Part shown: one piece after another, positions 26,200-34,813 of the stretch
How positions within the stretch are numbered: position 1 is the stretch's first letter
How the letters are laid out: the number at the start of each line of letters is the position of its first letter
NCBI RefSeq assembly: GCF_000473045.1
Contig: NZ_AXAY01000015.1
Location: 124,001-188,000, forward strand
Origin: Bradyrhizobium sp. WSM3983
Lineage (GTDB): Bacteria > Pseudomonadota > Alphaproteobacteria > Rhizobiales > Xanthobacteraceae
Direction of reading: 5' to 3'
DNA: 64,000 bases
Notes under the pieces: generated by a model
Database searches by the model: none
The model's input: the letters and a program-made list of their open reading frames with translations, nothing else
What the model was told of the DNA's origin: nothing
Position numbers and translations under genes: made by a program

Positions 26200-27255
26200 A
26201 TGAATGACGTCGCCGTAGCGGTAATCGGAACGGGTGCAATCGGACGGGCTCACGTCGAGACGATCCGTCGATCGGACAGCTGCAGGCTCGCTGCAATCGC
26301 CGAACCTGCGGCTGCAGGAAAGGCTTACGCGGAAAATCTCGGCGTGCGCTGGTATTCCGACCCGCGAGACCTGTTGGCTGAGGTGAAGCCGGCCGCGGCG
26401 ATCATCGCCACCCCGAATGCGACCCATCGCGAGCTCGCGATCGCTTGCATCGAGCGCGGCATTGTGGCGCTGGTCGAGAAGCCGATCGCAAGCACGCTCG
26501 CCGACGCAGCTGCGATCGCGGCTGCTTCGGAGCGCGCCGGCGTGCCCGTTCTGGTCGGGCACCATCGGCGGCACAATCCGATCGTTCGGCGGGCTCGGGC
26601 GATGATTGCCGAAGGCGCGCTCGGCCGCCTGACCAACGCATCCGTGCTCTACACCTTCTTCAAGCCCGCCGACTATTTCGAGATGGCCTGGCGGCGCGAG
26701 CCCGGCGGCGGGCCGGTGCTGATCAACCTCATTCACGAGATCGATCTGATCCGCCATCTCTGCGGCGAGATCGCTTCGGTTCAGGCGGTCGCCTCGAATG
26801 CCGTGCGTGGATTTGCGGTCGAGGACAGCGCGGCCGTTCTGCTCCGTCTCGTCAATGGCGCCCTGGTGACCTTGAACCTCAGCGACACCGCGGTCACGCC
26901 ATGGAGTTGGGATCTTGCCAGCGGCGAGAGCCCGAACTATCCGCCCCAACCTGTCGCGGTGCAGACGCACTTCATCAGTGGAACCGAAGGCTCGCTCGGC
27001 CTGCCGACACTCGAGTACTGGCACTATGCGTCCGCGAAGAGCTGGTTTGCGCCGATTGCGCGCGAGAGCGTCGGTATTGAGCGGGGCGATCCCTACCGCG
27101 CGCAGCTCGATCATCTCGTGCGGGTTGCGCGCGGGCAGGAATCGCCGCTGATCACCGCGCGCGACGGAATGCTGACATTGCAGGCCACAATGGCTGTTCA
27201 CAAAGCCGCCGAAACCGGCCAGATAGTGAGGCCTGATCAGGAGACGGAATCGTGA
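26200..27255 (+). CDS. Gfo/Idh/MocA-family oxidoreductase
   Basis: 351 residues. NAD(P) motif VIGTGAIGRAHVETIRRS at the N-terminus, the conserved EKPIA with catalytic lysine, and HEIDLIRHLCG in the C-terminal domain with the DxxxH-like active site. Members oxidise hydroxyl groups of sugars, inositols or related polyols. ATG 26200 lies near GGGGCGGA. It is the first gene of the rightward arm, with a GTGA overlap to iclR. Likely an additional oxidation step for the imported compound. Confidence 0.92.
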   Translation: MNDVAVAVIGTGAIGRAHVETIRRSDSCRLAAIAEPAAAGKAYAENLGVRWYSDPRDLLAEVKPAAAIIATPNATHRELAIACIERGIVALVEKPIASTLADAAAIAAASERAGVPVLVGHHRRHNPIVRRARAMIAEGALGRLTNASVLYTFFKPADYFEMAWRREPGGGPVLINLIHEIDLIRHLCGEIASVQAVASNAVRGFAVEDSAAVLLRLVNGALVTLNLSDTAVTPWSWDLASGESPNYPPQPVAVQTHFISGTEGSLGLPTLEYWHYASAKSWFAPIARESVGIERGDPYRAQLDHLVRVARGQESPLITARDGMLTLQATMAVHKAAETGQIVRPDQETES

Positions 27256-28118
27256 ACCAGGATGCCCTCGTGCTGAAGAATTCGGAGCCCGTCGAGGCGC
27301 CGAGCGGCCTTTTGGAGCGGACTCTCGGTGTGCTTGAGCTGCTCGCCACCAATGCCCGTGGCATGCTGTTGTTCGAGATCGCCGAATCACTGCACATCCC
27401 GCGCAGCGCCACGCATCGTGTGCTCGCCAGCCTAATCGAGCATGGTTACGTCAAGCAGGAGCGCGAGCAGGGCGCTTACCAGCTCACCGCCAGGATCGCC
27501 TCGCTCGCCTTCACCTTCCTTGCTGGCAGCGGAATCACCGACTTCGCCCAGCCGCTTCTTGATCGGCTAGCGCTGGAAAGTGGCGAGCTGGTGCGCCTCG
27601 CGATGATCGATGGGCGCGAACTCGTGTGGGTCGCCAAGGCGCAGGGCTCGCCTTCCGGTCTACGCTATGATCCCGACATGGGCCAGGTGGCACGGCTATC
27701 CTGCTCCGCCAGTGGACACGCCTGGTTGTCCTGCCTCACCGACGAGGAAGCGCGCGCACTCGTTGAGAAGCAGGGCTATGGACTGCGCAAGGACTATGGC
27801 CCACGCGCGCCGGAGAGTTGGCCGGCCTTGCAGAAGTATCTGCGTCAGACCCGCAAGCGTGGCGTCAGCGTCTGCATGCAGACCTACACACCCTGGATGA
27901 GTGCGACCGCAGCGCCGATACGTCACCCCAAGACCAAGGAAGTGACCGGCGTGGTCGTGATTGCAGGTCCCCATATCCGGTTGACGGAACAGCGGATGCT
28001 CGAACTGGCGCCGGCGCTGGTGCAGACAGCGCAGGAGCTCTCGATGGCAACGCTCGCCTCGCCGGGTCTGCAAAGTGGCCGGCCCGTTGGCAGCTTCTTC
28101 GGCACCAGTGCATCCTGA
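27252..28118 (+). CDS. IclR-family transcriptional regulator
   Basis: 288 residues. Winged helix LLFEIAESLHIPRSATHRVLASLIEHGYVKQE, then the effector domain with LVWVAKAQGSPSGLRYDPDMG and the C-terminal RGVSVCMQTYTPWMSATAAP region. GTG start inside the upstream stop (GTGA). The two IclR-like palindromes at 26090-26138 make it the obvious controller of the divergent clusters. Confidence 0.93.
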   Translation: MNQDALVLKNSEPVEAPSGLLERTLGVLELLATNARGMLLFEIAESLHIPRSATHRVLASLIEHGYVKQEREQGAYQLTARIASLAFTFLAGSGITDFAQPLLDRLALESGELVRLAMIDGRELVWVAKAQGSPSGLRYDPDMGQVARLSCSASGHAWLSCLTDEEARALVEKQGYGLRKDYGPRAPESWPALQKYLRQTRKRGVSVCMQTYTPWMSATAAPIRHPKTKEVTGVVVIAGPHIRLTEQRMLELAPALVQTAQELSMATLASPGLQSGRPVGSFFGTSAS

Positions 28119-28130
28119 ACAGCGCGTGTT

Positions 28131-29077
28131 GTGAGTCGAACGCGAGTCCTCGTCACGAGCGGCGGCGGTTTCATCGGTGCTGGTTGGCGCGGCGTCTCGC
28201 CGAAAAGGGCGATCGGCTTCGTGTGTTTGAACCGATCCCGCGCGGCGCGCAGTTCGACCAGATTGTCGGAGCCGCGGCAGCGTCGGTAGAGTGGCACCTC
28301 GGTGATATCGCCGATGGGCCTTCGGTGCGGGCCGCTGCCGAAGACTGCGACGCGATCGTCCATCTGGCGGGCATCCTGACGCCGGCGTGCAAGGACGACC
28401 CGGTCCGCGGCGCGATGATCAATCTGGTCGGAACGCTGAATGTCTTCAACGCCGCGCGGGCGCTGAGCATCCGCCGTATCGTCTTCACCAGCAGTGCCGG
28501 CGTCTACGGCCCCGACGACGAGACGACGCCGCGTCCGATGACCCATTACGGTACGTTCAAGCTCGCCTGCGAGGGCAGTGCACGGGCCTATTGGGCGGAT
28601 CACGGCATGGCCAGCGTCGGTTTCCGCCCTTACATCGTCTACGGCTATGGCCGGGAGAGCGGATCGACCGCGGGTCCTTCGCTGGCCTGCCGCGCGGCGG
28701 CGCGCGGCAAAGCCTACGTTATTCCTTACATCGCGACTGCCGGCCTCGTGTTTGTCGATGACGTAGTCGCAGCCTACGAAGCCGCGCTTCGCCGCGAGCC
28801 TCATGGTGCGCATGTCTTCAACCTGCCGGGCGAAGTGGTGTCGAATGAGGATGTGGTCGCAGCGGTCCGGGCCGTTGTCCCCAACGCCAGGATCGCCATC
28901 GACGGACCCGTACTCCCATTCGCGGCGGACATCGGCGAAGGAGATTTGCGTCGCGTATTTCCTAATCTGCCCGCCACCTCGCTCCGGGATGGCATCCGCC
29001 GCACCATCGAGCTTTATCGGCGCGATGATGACGCTTCACTAAAGCGGCGGGGGCTCGCCTTCACGTTGGCGAATTGA
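28131..29077 (+). pseudogene. NAD-dependent epimerase/dehydratase, frameshifted near its start
   Basis: The start SRTRVLVTSGGGFIGA (from GTG 28131) and the rest WLARRLAEKGDRLRVFEP... lie in different frames. Restoring a single T in GGTGCTGG near 28181 would join them as GFIGAWLARRL, the usual motif. The remaining 300 codons are intact, with FTSSAGVYG, the catalytic HYGTFKLACE (YxxxK) and GLVFVDDVVAAYEAA. The second glycine of TGGGGFIG is Ser. Either a recent pseudogene or a sequence error. Last gene of the rightward arm, convergent with a dead AraC gene 13 bp away. Confidence 0.8.
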
Positions 29078-29090
29078 CGGCAGCGCGCGG

Positions 29091-29969
29091 TCAGTTGCGG
29101 TTGCGGCCGGGCAGCAGGCTGTCCCGGAAGCGGCCGGGCGGCACGCCGACATTGCGCGAGAAGAACCGGTTGAGATAGGCCGCGTCGTCATAGCCGAGTG
29201 CGGCGCCGATTTCGTTCACGGTCATGTCAGAATAGAGCAGGTTGCGCTTGGCTTAAGTGAGCAGACGGTCGTTGATCAGCGCCAGTGAGGGCCGGCCTGT
29301 CGCGACACCGCAACAGGCATTGAGGCGCGCGGTCGTCACGCCCAGCTTGCGTGCGTAGAAATCGAGCGGGGGGTGATTGCGATAGTGCTGCTCGACGAGT
29401 TCGCGAAAGCGCATCACGGTGTTTGCATCGCGCGCGAAGGCGACGGGGCGAGCACGCTCCTGCTCCAGTAGCCTCCGCGCAGCGACCGCAAGCAATTGCA
29501 GATAGGCCTTGATCGCGATGCGCCGTCCGGGCGCCGACCAGACGAACTCATGTTCGAGCGAGGCGAACAGGCCGATCAGGTCGATGTCGTCCCCGATCTG
29601 CTACGGGAGAAAGCGGGCAGGCACATGAAAGCTACCGACGAGCTCGGGATCGTCGTCGAGGGCCGATTGCAGGAAAGGCGGTGCGACCGTGATGACATAG
29701 CCGTCGGTGCCGGGCGTGAAGCGGATGGCGTGAATGGTGAGCGCGGGAATGATCACCAGCGACGGCGGAGTCAGCTCCCAGAGTTCGCCTTCGACTTCGA
29801 TGGTGCCGCCACCTTCGCTGATCGCCAGGATCTGGTGATGGTCAGGGTGTGTGTGGGTTTGAATTGTCCAATTGTGGCGTCCGCTGCGCACCGGGATCGG
29901 TTCGATGTGGAGGAATGCGGGTTCAACCTTCGCATCGTCCTCTTCGTACAAAAAGTAGTGTGGGATCAT
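29091..29969 (-). pseudogene. AraC-family regulator with two in-frame stops
   Basis: One frame runs through a cupin-like sensor (THPDHHQILAISEGGG, LWELTPPSLVIIPA) to the AraC HTH (YYARKLG-like first helix, then MTVNEIGAALGYDDAAYLNR and FFSRNVGVPPGRFR). It is broken by TAG at 29601-29603 and TAA at 29253-29255; the second falls in the strongly conserved stretch between LINDRLLT and AKRNLLYS, where Glu is usual. The 5' flank is an IS3 remnant, so the promoter is probably gone. Clearly non-functional as read. Confidence 0.85.
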
Positions 29970-30049
29970 GCCCGCGGTTCCAGGTCGGCGCGTTTGGTCA
30001 TTGCGGTTCGCTGCGCCGCACTTACGAAAAGTACAATAAGAAAGGAGGT

Positions 30050-30452
30050 TCGTCGCGGGCGATCAGGTTCGGTGCGATCGGCAGGTCGTGACGGCTGTCG
30101 GTGGTGCGCACACGGCGGGGCCGTGCCATGGATGGCGCGGATACCGTGCCGGTGCATCAGCCGTTCGATCCGGCCACGGCTGGCGCCACGACCCTGTCTG
30201 CGCAGGACAGCATGGACGCGGGGACTGCCGTAGCGTCCGCTGCTGTCTTGATGGACTTGCCGGATCGCGACCAGGAGCGCGGCATTGGAGGTTGCACGGT
30301 CGCTCACCGGGCGATCACGCCAGGCGTAATAGCCGGCCGGCGAGACCTCGAGCACGGCGCACATCAGTCGCACTGGATAGGCGTCGCGGTGGTCCTCAAT
30401 GAAGCGGAAGCTCATGTCCGGGTTCCGGCAAAGATCGCGATCGACTTTTTTA
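30050..30452 (-). pseudogene. IS3-family orfB (transposase), frameshifted and 3'-truncated
   Basis: It begins after a -1 slip from orfA (VDRDLCRNPDMSFRFIEDHRD) and keeps the HTH_21 region (VSPAGYYAWRDRPVSD, GRYGSPRVHAVL). An extra C in CCATGG near 30130 shifts the frame; without it the text reads GIRAIMARPRRVRTTDSRHD, the usual sequence. The gene ends at about IAPNLIARDE, before the DDE catalytic domain. Confidence 0.75.
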
Positions 30453-30723
30453 AAATGTCGCGCTCCATGCGCAACCGTTCGTTCTCCTGGCGCAACCGGG
30501 CGATCTCCGAAGCCTGGTCCGCCGGCATCGGCGTCGCCTGCGTGGTGGGGCGCCACGCCGCCGATGCCGGCTGCTGGCGGAGCTTGTCAACCCAGCGCCG
30601 CAGCACCGAGTCGCGCAGACCGAGTTCCTTGGCAACAGACCCAATGGAGCGCCCGCTCGACGATACCAGCTCGACGGCTTGGCGCTTGTACTCTTCGGCA
30701 AATGACCGACGTTGACGTTCCAT
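30412..30723 (-). CDS. IS3-family orfA (transposase N-terminal protein)
   Basis: 103 residues. HTH_Tnp_1 domain RRSFAEEYKRQAVELVSSSG, then SVAKELGLRDSVLRRWV, followed by a leucine-rich coiled coil (IARLRQENERLRMERDILKK). The heptamer A-AAA-AAG at 30451-30445 is the classic IS3 -1 frameshift site leading to orfB. The protein by itself has no catalytic function and may act as an inhibitor. Confidence 0.85.
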   Translation of the reverse strand: MERQRRSFAEEYKRQAVELVSSSGRSIGSVAKELGLRDSVLRRWVDKLRQQPASAAWRPTTQATPMPADQASEIARLRQENERLRMERDILKKSIAIFAGTRT

Positions 30724-30997
30724 TCGACACCTCCAGGCTCAATGAGCCTACTACAGGTGTCCACTCATTCGGAGGAGGTTCATGCGCCAACGGAGTACCG
30801 CAGCGTGGTTTTTAGTGCAGAAGGGTAGGGCCCAATGCTAGAGTTTCGAGCAACGATAGATTTTAGCTAAGTGGACATCGGCGGGACGCGAATGTCGCAG
30901 AACAGCCAAAAGCCGACGACAGCTCGGAGTGATACTATGTCCGGGATACTTCAGCGCGGAAATTGCTCCACTGGCCAAGCTGCGTCCCAAGCTTGTG

Positions 30998-31897
30998 CTA
31001 GGCCTTCTTGTCGGTCTGCGCGAGCTCAGACGTGATCCAGTCCACGAAGGTTCGCAAGGCGCGGCGCTGACGGCCCGCGCGAGGGAAGACGAGGTGATGG
31101 CCAACATAGCGGATGTCGGTGGAGCGACCGGCCAGCGGCGCGATCAGGCGCCGCGATTCTATTTCGCGTTCGGCCAAGCGAGTTGATTCCAAAGTCACGC
31201 CAACGCCGCCACATGCCATAGCTATTGCGAGGAAGCTGCGGTCAAATCTCATTCCATGGATCGCGGGAGGCTCAAGTCCGTTTGCAGTGAACCATTGATG
31301 CCACTGAACTTGCTTTACGTCCGAGCGGATTAGCACCTGGCTCAACAGATCCTTTGGCTGGCGAATTCTCTTCGCGATCTGAGGAACGCACAGCGGGGTG
31401 ACGGTCTCTTCTCCGAGTGGGACCACCTCGAGGCCCTCGCCACGAGGCGAACCGTAGACGATGTCCAGATCGAAATCGTCATTAGTAAAGCGGGCGTACT
31501 CTGTATTGGCGGCGAGGCGAACTTCCAGTTTCGGTTCGGCAGCAAGAAACTTGGTCAAGCGCGGGGCCAGCCATTGCGCTGCGAAGCTTGGCGCGCAATG
31601 CACTCTCAAGAGCTGCGGCCCGCGACCAGCTACCTCTTCGATACCACGTCGCAGATTGTCAAAAGCCGCGCCGGCGTGGCGCATCAGATTTTCGCCCGCC
31701 GGTGTTAGACGGACGGAACGTGCACTCCGCTCGAACAGCGTAGTGCTCATCGTGCTTTCGAGCTTGCGGATAGCGTGGCTGACTGCGCTCGGTGTCAAAT
31801 GCAGTTCGTCGGCCGCGTCGCTGAAGGAGCCAGTGCGCGCAGCCGCTTCGAAGGCTCGGATAGCCGAGATCGGGATGCTCGACAGCAGCATACCCAT
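30998..31897 (-). CDS. LysR-family regulator, GcvA/AmpR type
   Basis: 299 residues from ATG 31897 (MGMLLSSIP; ATG 31891 also possible). HTH: IRAFEAAARTGSFSDAADELHLTPSAVSHAI, then LFERSARSVRLTPAGE. The effector domain has the GcvA-type DFDLDIVYGSPRGEGLEVVPLGEE. It is divergent from the SDR-transketolase-TRAP operon with 129 bp between starts, so it is the likely controller of that operon. Confidence 0.92.
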   Translation of the reverse strand: MGMLLSSIPISAIRAFEAAARTGSFSDAADELHLTPSAVSHAIRKLESTMSTTLFERSARSVRLTPAGENLMRHAGAAFDNLRRGIEEVAGRGPQLLRVHCAPSFAAQWLAPRLTKFLAAEPKLEVRLAANTEYARFTNDDFDLDIVYGSPRGEGLEVVPLGEETVTPLCVPQIAKRIRQPKDLLSQVLIRSDVKQVQWHQWFTANGLEPPAIHGMRFDRSFLAIAMACGGVGVTLESTRLAEREIESRRLIAPLAGRSTDIRYVGHHLVFPRAGRQRRALRTFVDWITSELAQTDKKA

Positions 31898-32026
31898 GAG
31901 TGAACCAGATTCACATATCCAAGACAATAGCGCGTTTGTCCCTGAAGCGCCTCGGATCTAGGACTGAGATCAAGAGGACCGGCTGCCTACCGCAGCGTCT
32001 GGAAAAATAGACACAGGGAGGATCGA

Positions 32027-32776
32027 ATGCTGCTTCGCGGCAAAACAGCAATTATTACAGGTGCGGCTTCGCCCCGCGGGATTGGCCTCGCGACCGCCAG
32101 GCGGTTTGCGGAAGAAGGCGCTCGGGTAGCCATCCTCGATATCGATGGGCCCGCTGCGCAAGCGGCTGCGAACGGCCTGGGCGACGCTCATATCGGAGTG
32201 GCCTGCAACGTAGCCGACCAAGCCGCTTGCTTGAAAGCAGTCGAAGCCGTCGCCGGTGCCTTCGGTCAGATCGATATCTTGATCAACAACGCCGGCATTA
32301 CCCAGCCGGCGAAGTTCCTCGACATCAAGCCGGGCGACTGGGACCGGATTCAGGACGTCAACCTCAAGGGCATACTGTTCGTGTCTCAGGCGGTCATTCC
32401 GCACATGCAGAAGCGCAGGTCCGGATCGATTGCCTGCATGTCGTCGGTATCGGCTCAGCGCGGTGGGGGCATTTTTGGTGGTCCGCACTACTCGGCAGCG
32501 AAGGCGGGCGTACTTGGGCTTGCCAAGGCGATGGCGAGGGAGTTTGGCGCGGACGGAATTCGCGTCAACTGCGTCACGCCGGGTTTGATCGGCACCGACA
32601 TCACGTCCGGCAAGCTCACAGACGAAATGAGGACAAAGATCTTGGAAGGCATTCCGCTCGGAAGGCTTGGCGAAGCGCAGGATGTCGCGGGAATCTACAC
32701 TTTCCTGGCTTCCGACCTTTCGGCCTACGTCACCGGCGCCGTGATCGACGTCAATGGCGGGATGCTCATTCACTAA
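32027..32776 (+). CDS. Short-chain dehydrogenase/reductase
   Basis: 249-residue classical SDR. TGAASPRGIGLATARRFAEEG binds the cofactor, DIDG near residue 40 suggests NAD preference, and NNAGI, SSVSAQRGG and HYSAAKAG provide the active site. ATG after GGGAGG. First gene of the operon with split transketolase and TRAP genes; probably oxidises the imported hydroxy acid or sugar acid. Confidence 0.93.
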   Translation: MLLRGKTAIITGAASPRGIGLATARRFAEEGARVAILDIDGPAAQAAANGLGDAHIGVACNVADQAACLKAVEAVAGAFGQIDILINNAGITQPAKFLDIKPGDWDRIQDVNLKGILFVSQAVIPHMQKRRSGSIACMSSVSAQRGGGIFGGPHYSAAKAGVLGLAKAMAREFGADGIRVNCVTPGLIGTDITSGKLTDEMRTKILEGIPLGRLGEAQDVAGIYTFLASDLSAYVTGAVIDVNGGMLIH

Positions 32777-32796
32777 GGGCAGCGATGGAGAGAATC

Positions 32797-33642
32797 ATGT
32801 CCACGAATACGCTTGTTAACGCTCCGACCCTTGCGCAGCGCGCGCGCAACATTCGCCGTAACGCCCTGCGCATGGGCGAAGTTCAAGGCCAGGGTTACAT
32901 CGCGCAGGCGCTCGACATCTCCGACGTGCTGGCGGTCGCATACTTTCACGCGATGCGCTACCGGCCCGAGGAGCCCACCTGGGAAGATCGCGACCGTTTC
33001 CTTCTTTCCAACGGCCACTACGCCATCGCCCTTTATGCCGCACTGATCGAGGCCGGCATCATCCCCGAAGCCGAACTCGAGACGTACGGCTTCGACGAAA
33101 GCCGCCTGCCGATGTCAGGCATGGCCTCCTACACGCCCGGCATGGAAATGTCCGGCGGGTCCCTGGGGCTCGGACTGAGCATCGCGGTCGGCATGGGCCT
33201 CGGGTTGAAGCGGAAGGGCTCCAAAAGCCGCGTCTTCACGTTGTTCTCTGACGGAGAGCTCGACGAGGGTTCGAAGTGGGAGGCGATGATGTCGGCTGCA
33301 CACCACAAGCTCGACAATCTGATCGCGATCATCGACGTGAACAACCAGCAGGCCGACGGCCCCTCGAAGCAGATGATGGGATTCGAGCCGCTGGTCGACA
33401 AGCTTGAGGCATTCGGCTGGTTCGTGCGCCGGGTCGACGGCAACGATCTTGGTGCCGTCTTGGCAGCCTTTGACGCAGCAATCTCGCACTCCGAACCGCA
33501 GCCGCGCGTAATCGTCGCTGACACCCTTATGGGAAAAGGCGTTCCGTTTCTGGAGCGGCGCGAAAAAAATCATTTCATCCGAGTCGAGCCGCACGAGTGG
33601 CAGCTCGCGCTGGCAGAACTCGATGCAGGAGACAGGTCATGA
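32797..33642 (+). CDS. Transketolase, N-terminal (TPP-binding) subunit
   Basis: 281 residues, the half-size form. FLLSNGHYAIALYAAL provides the substrate/TPP histidine, GGSLGLGLSIAVGMGLGLK is typical, and SDGELDEGSKWEAMMSAAHH plus IDVNN form the Mg-TPP motif. ATG 32797 has GGAGAG before it; in-frame ATG 32785 is an alternative. The C-terminal subunit gene overlaps by ATGA. Such split transketolases in catabolic operons usually act on a pathway-specific ketose phosphate; the substrate is unknown. Confidence 0.92.
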   Translation: MSTNTLVNAPTLAQRARNIRRNALRMGEVQGQGYIAQALDISDVLAVAYFHAMRYRPEEPTWEDRDRFLLSNGHYAIALYAALIEAGIIPEAELETYGFDESRLPMSGMASYTPGMEMSGGSLGLGLSIAVGMGLGLKRKGSKSRVFTLFSDGELDEGSKWEAMMSAAHHKLDNLIAIIDVNNQQADGPSKQMMGFEPLVDKLEAFGWFVRRVDGNDLGAVLAAFDAAISHSEPQPRVIVADTLMGKGVPFLERREKNHFIRVEPHEWQLALAELDAGDRS

Positions 33643-34649
33643 AGTCGCCAATGTCAGCTACGCCCGGGAAGCCGCGGCTCACCACCTCTGCGATGATCGC
33701 GTCGATTGCGGCAGAAGGTCAAAAGACGAAGCCGGCCCCGTTCGGTAACGCACTCGTCGAGCTAGCCCGGAGCCGTCCGGAGGTCGTGGGGCTAACAGCC
33801 GACCTCGGCAAGTATACAGATTTGCATATTTTCGCGAGGGCATTCCCTGATCGCTACTATCAAATGGGTATGGCGGAACAGCTGCTTTACGGTGCAGCTT
33901 CGGGCATGGCGGCCGAAGGATTCATGCCCTTTGCTACTACTTACGCGGTGTTCGCTTCGCGCCGCGCCTACGATTTCATTCATCAGACCATCGCGGAAGA
34001 AGACCGCAACGTTAAGATCGTCTGCGCCTTGCCCGGCCTCACCTCCGGCTACGGCCCGAGCCACCAGGCGGCGGAAGACCTCGCCCTGTTCCGCGCAATG
34101 CCAAACATGACTGTGATCGATCCCTGCGACGCTCATGAAATCGAACAGATCGTTCCGGCCATCGCGGCACATCATGGGCCGGTGTACATGCGGCTGTTGC
34201 GTGGTCAGGTGCCGCTTGTACTGGACGAGTACAACTATCAGTTCCAGCTCGGCAAGGCATCTCTACTTCGCGATGGTCGGGAAGTCCTGATCATCTCCTC
34301 TGGGATCATGACCATGCGCGCGCTCGAAGCCGCAAAGGAGCTCGCTGGCGACAGCGTGGATGCGGCCGTGTTGCATGTGCCGACGATCAAGCCGCTCGAC
34401 CACGAAGCTATCTTGCGCGAAGCCGGCAAGCCCGGTCGTCTCGTCGTTGTCGCGGAAAACCATACCATCATCGGTGGCCTTGGAGAGGCGGTTGCCGCGT
34501 TGCTGATGCGCTCCGGCGTCCACGCGACCTTCCGCCAGATCGCACTGCCCGATGAGTTTCTTGCCGCTGGGGCGCTTCCCACGCTGCATGATCGTTATGG
34601 CATTTCTACTGCCGAAGTTACACGGCAGATCAAAGGGTGGCTGCGCTAA
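33639..34649 (+). CDS. Transketolase, C-terminal subunit
   Basis: 336 residues: pyrimidine-binding domain (NALVELARSRPEVVGLTADLGKY, YYQMGMAEQLLYGAASGMAAEG with the catalytic Glu) and the C-terminal transketolase domain (VLIISSGIMTMRALEAAKEL, VVAENHTIIGGLGEAV). Start overlaps the stop of the N-terminal subunit, consistent with equimolar heteromer assembly. A 164-bp gap precedes the TRAP genes. Confidence 0.92.
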   Translation: MKSPMSATPGKPRLTTSAMIASIAAEGQKTKPAPFGNALVELARSRPEVVGLTADLGKYTDLHIFARAFPDRYYQMGMAEQLLYGAASGMAAEGFMPFATTYAVFASRRAYDFIHQTIAEEDRNVKIVCALPGLTSGYGPSHQAAEDLALFRAMPNMTVIDPCDAHEIEQIVPAIAAHHGPVYMRLLRGQVPLVLDEYNYQFQLGKASLLRDGREVLIISSGIMTMRALEAAKELAGDSVDAAVLHVPTIKPLDHEAILREAGKPGRLVVVAENHTIIGGLGEAVAALLMRSGVHATFRQIALPDEFLAAGALPTLHDRYGISTAEVTRQIKGWLR

Positions 34650-34813
34650 GCGCGCAGCGCCATTCGTCAAGTTCGACCGAGAACATCGCCTGCGCGGCGT
34701 CGCCGCGGAGATCGATGGCCCTTGCCTGACGGCCGGCGCCAGAACCGGCCGAAGCTGCAAACAAAGTGCCGCTGCCGATGAACATACCAATACGTCTCAA
34801 CAAGGAGGAAGCA

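Larger units (their letters stand above)
30045..30782 (-). mobile_element. Truncated IS3-family insertion sequence
   Basis: Transposase genes orfA and orfB read leftward. The intact outer end appears to be at about 30782, where the minus strand reads TGAACCTCCTCCGAATGAG before the orfA start. The other end is missing: orfB breaks off around 30045 and abuts the region upstream of the AraC pseudogene. With one end and the catalytic core missing it cannot move by itself. Confidence 0.8.
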
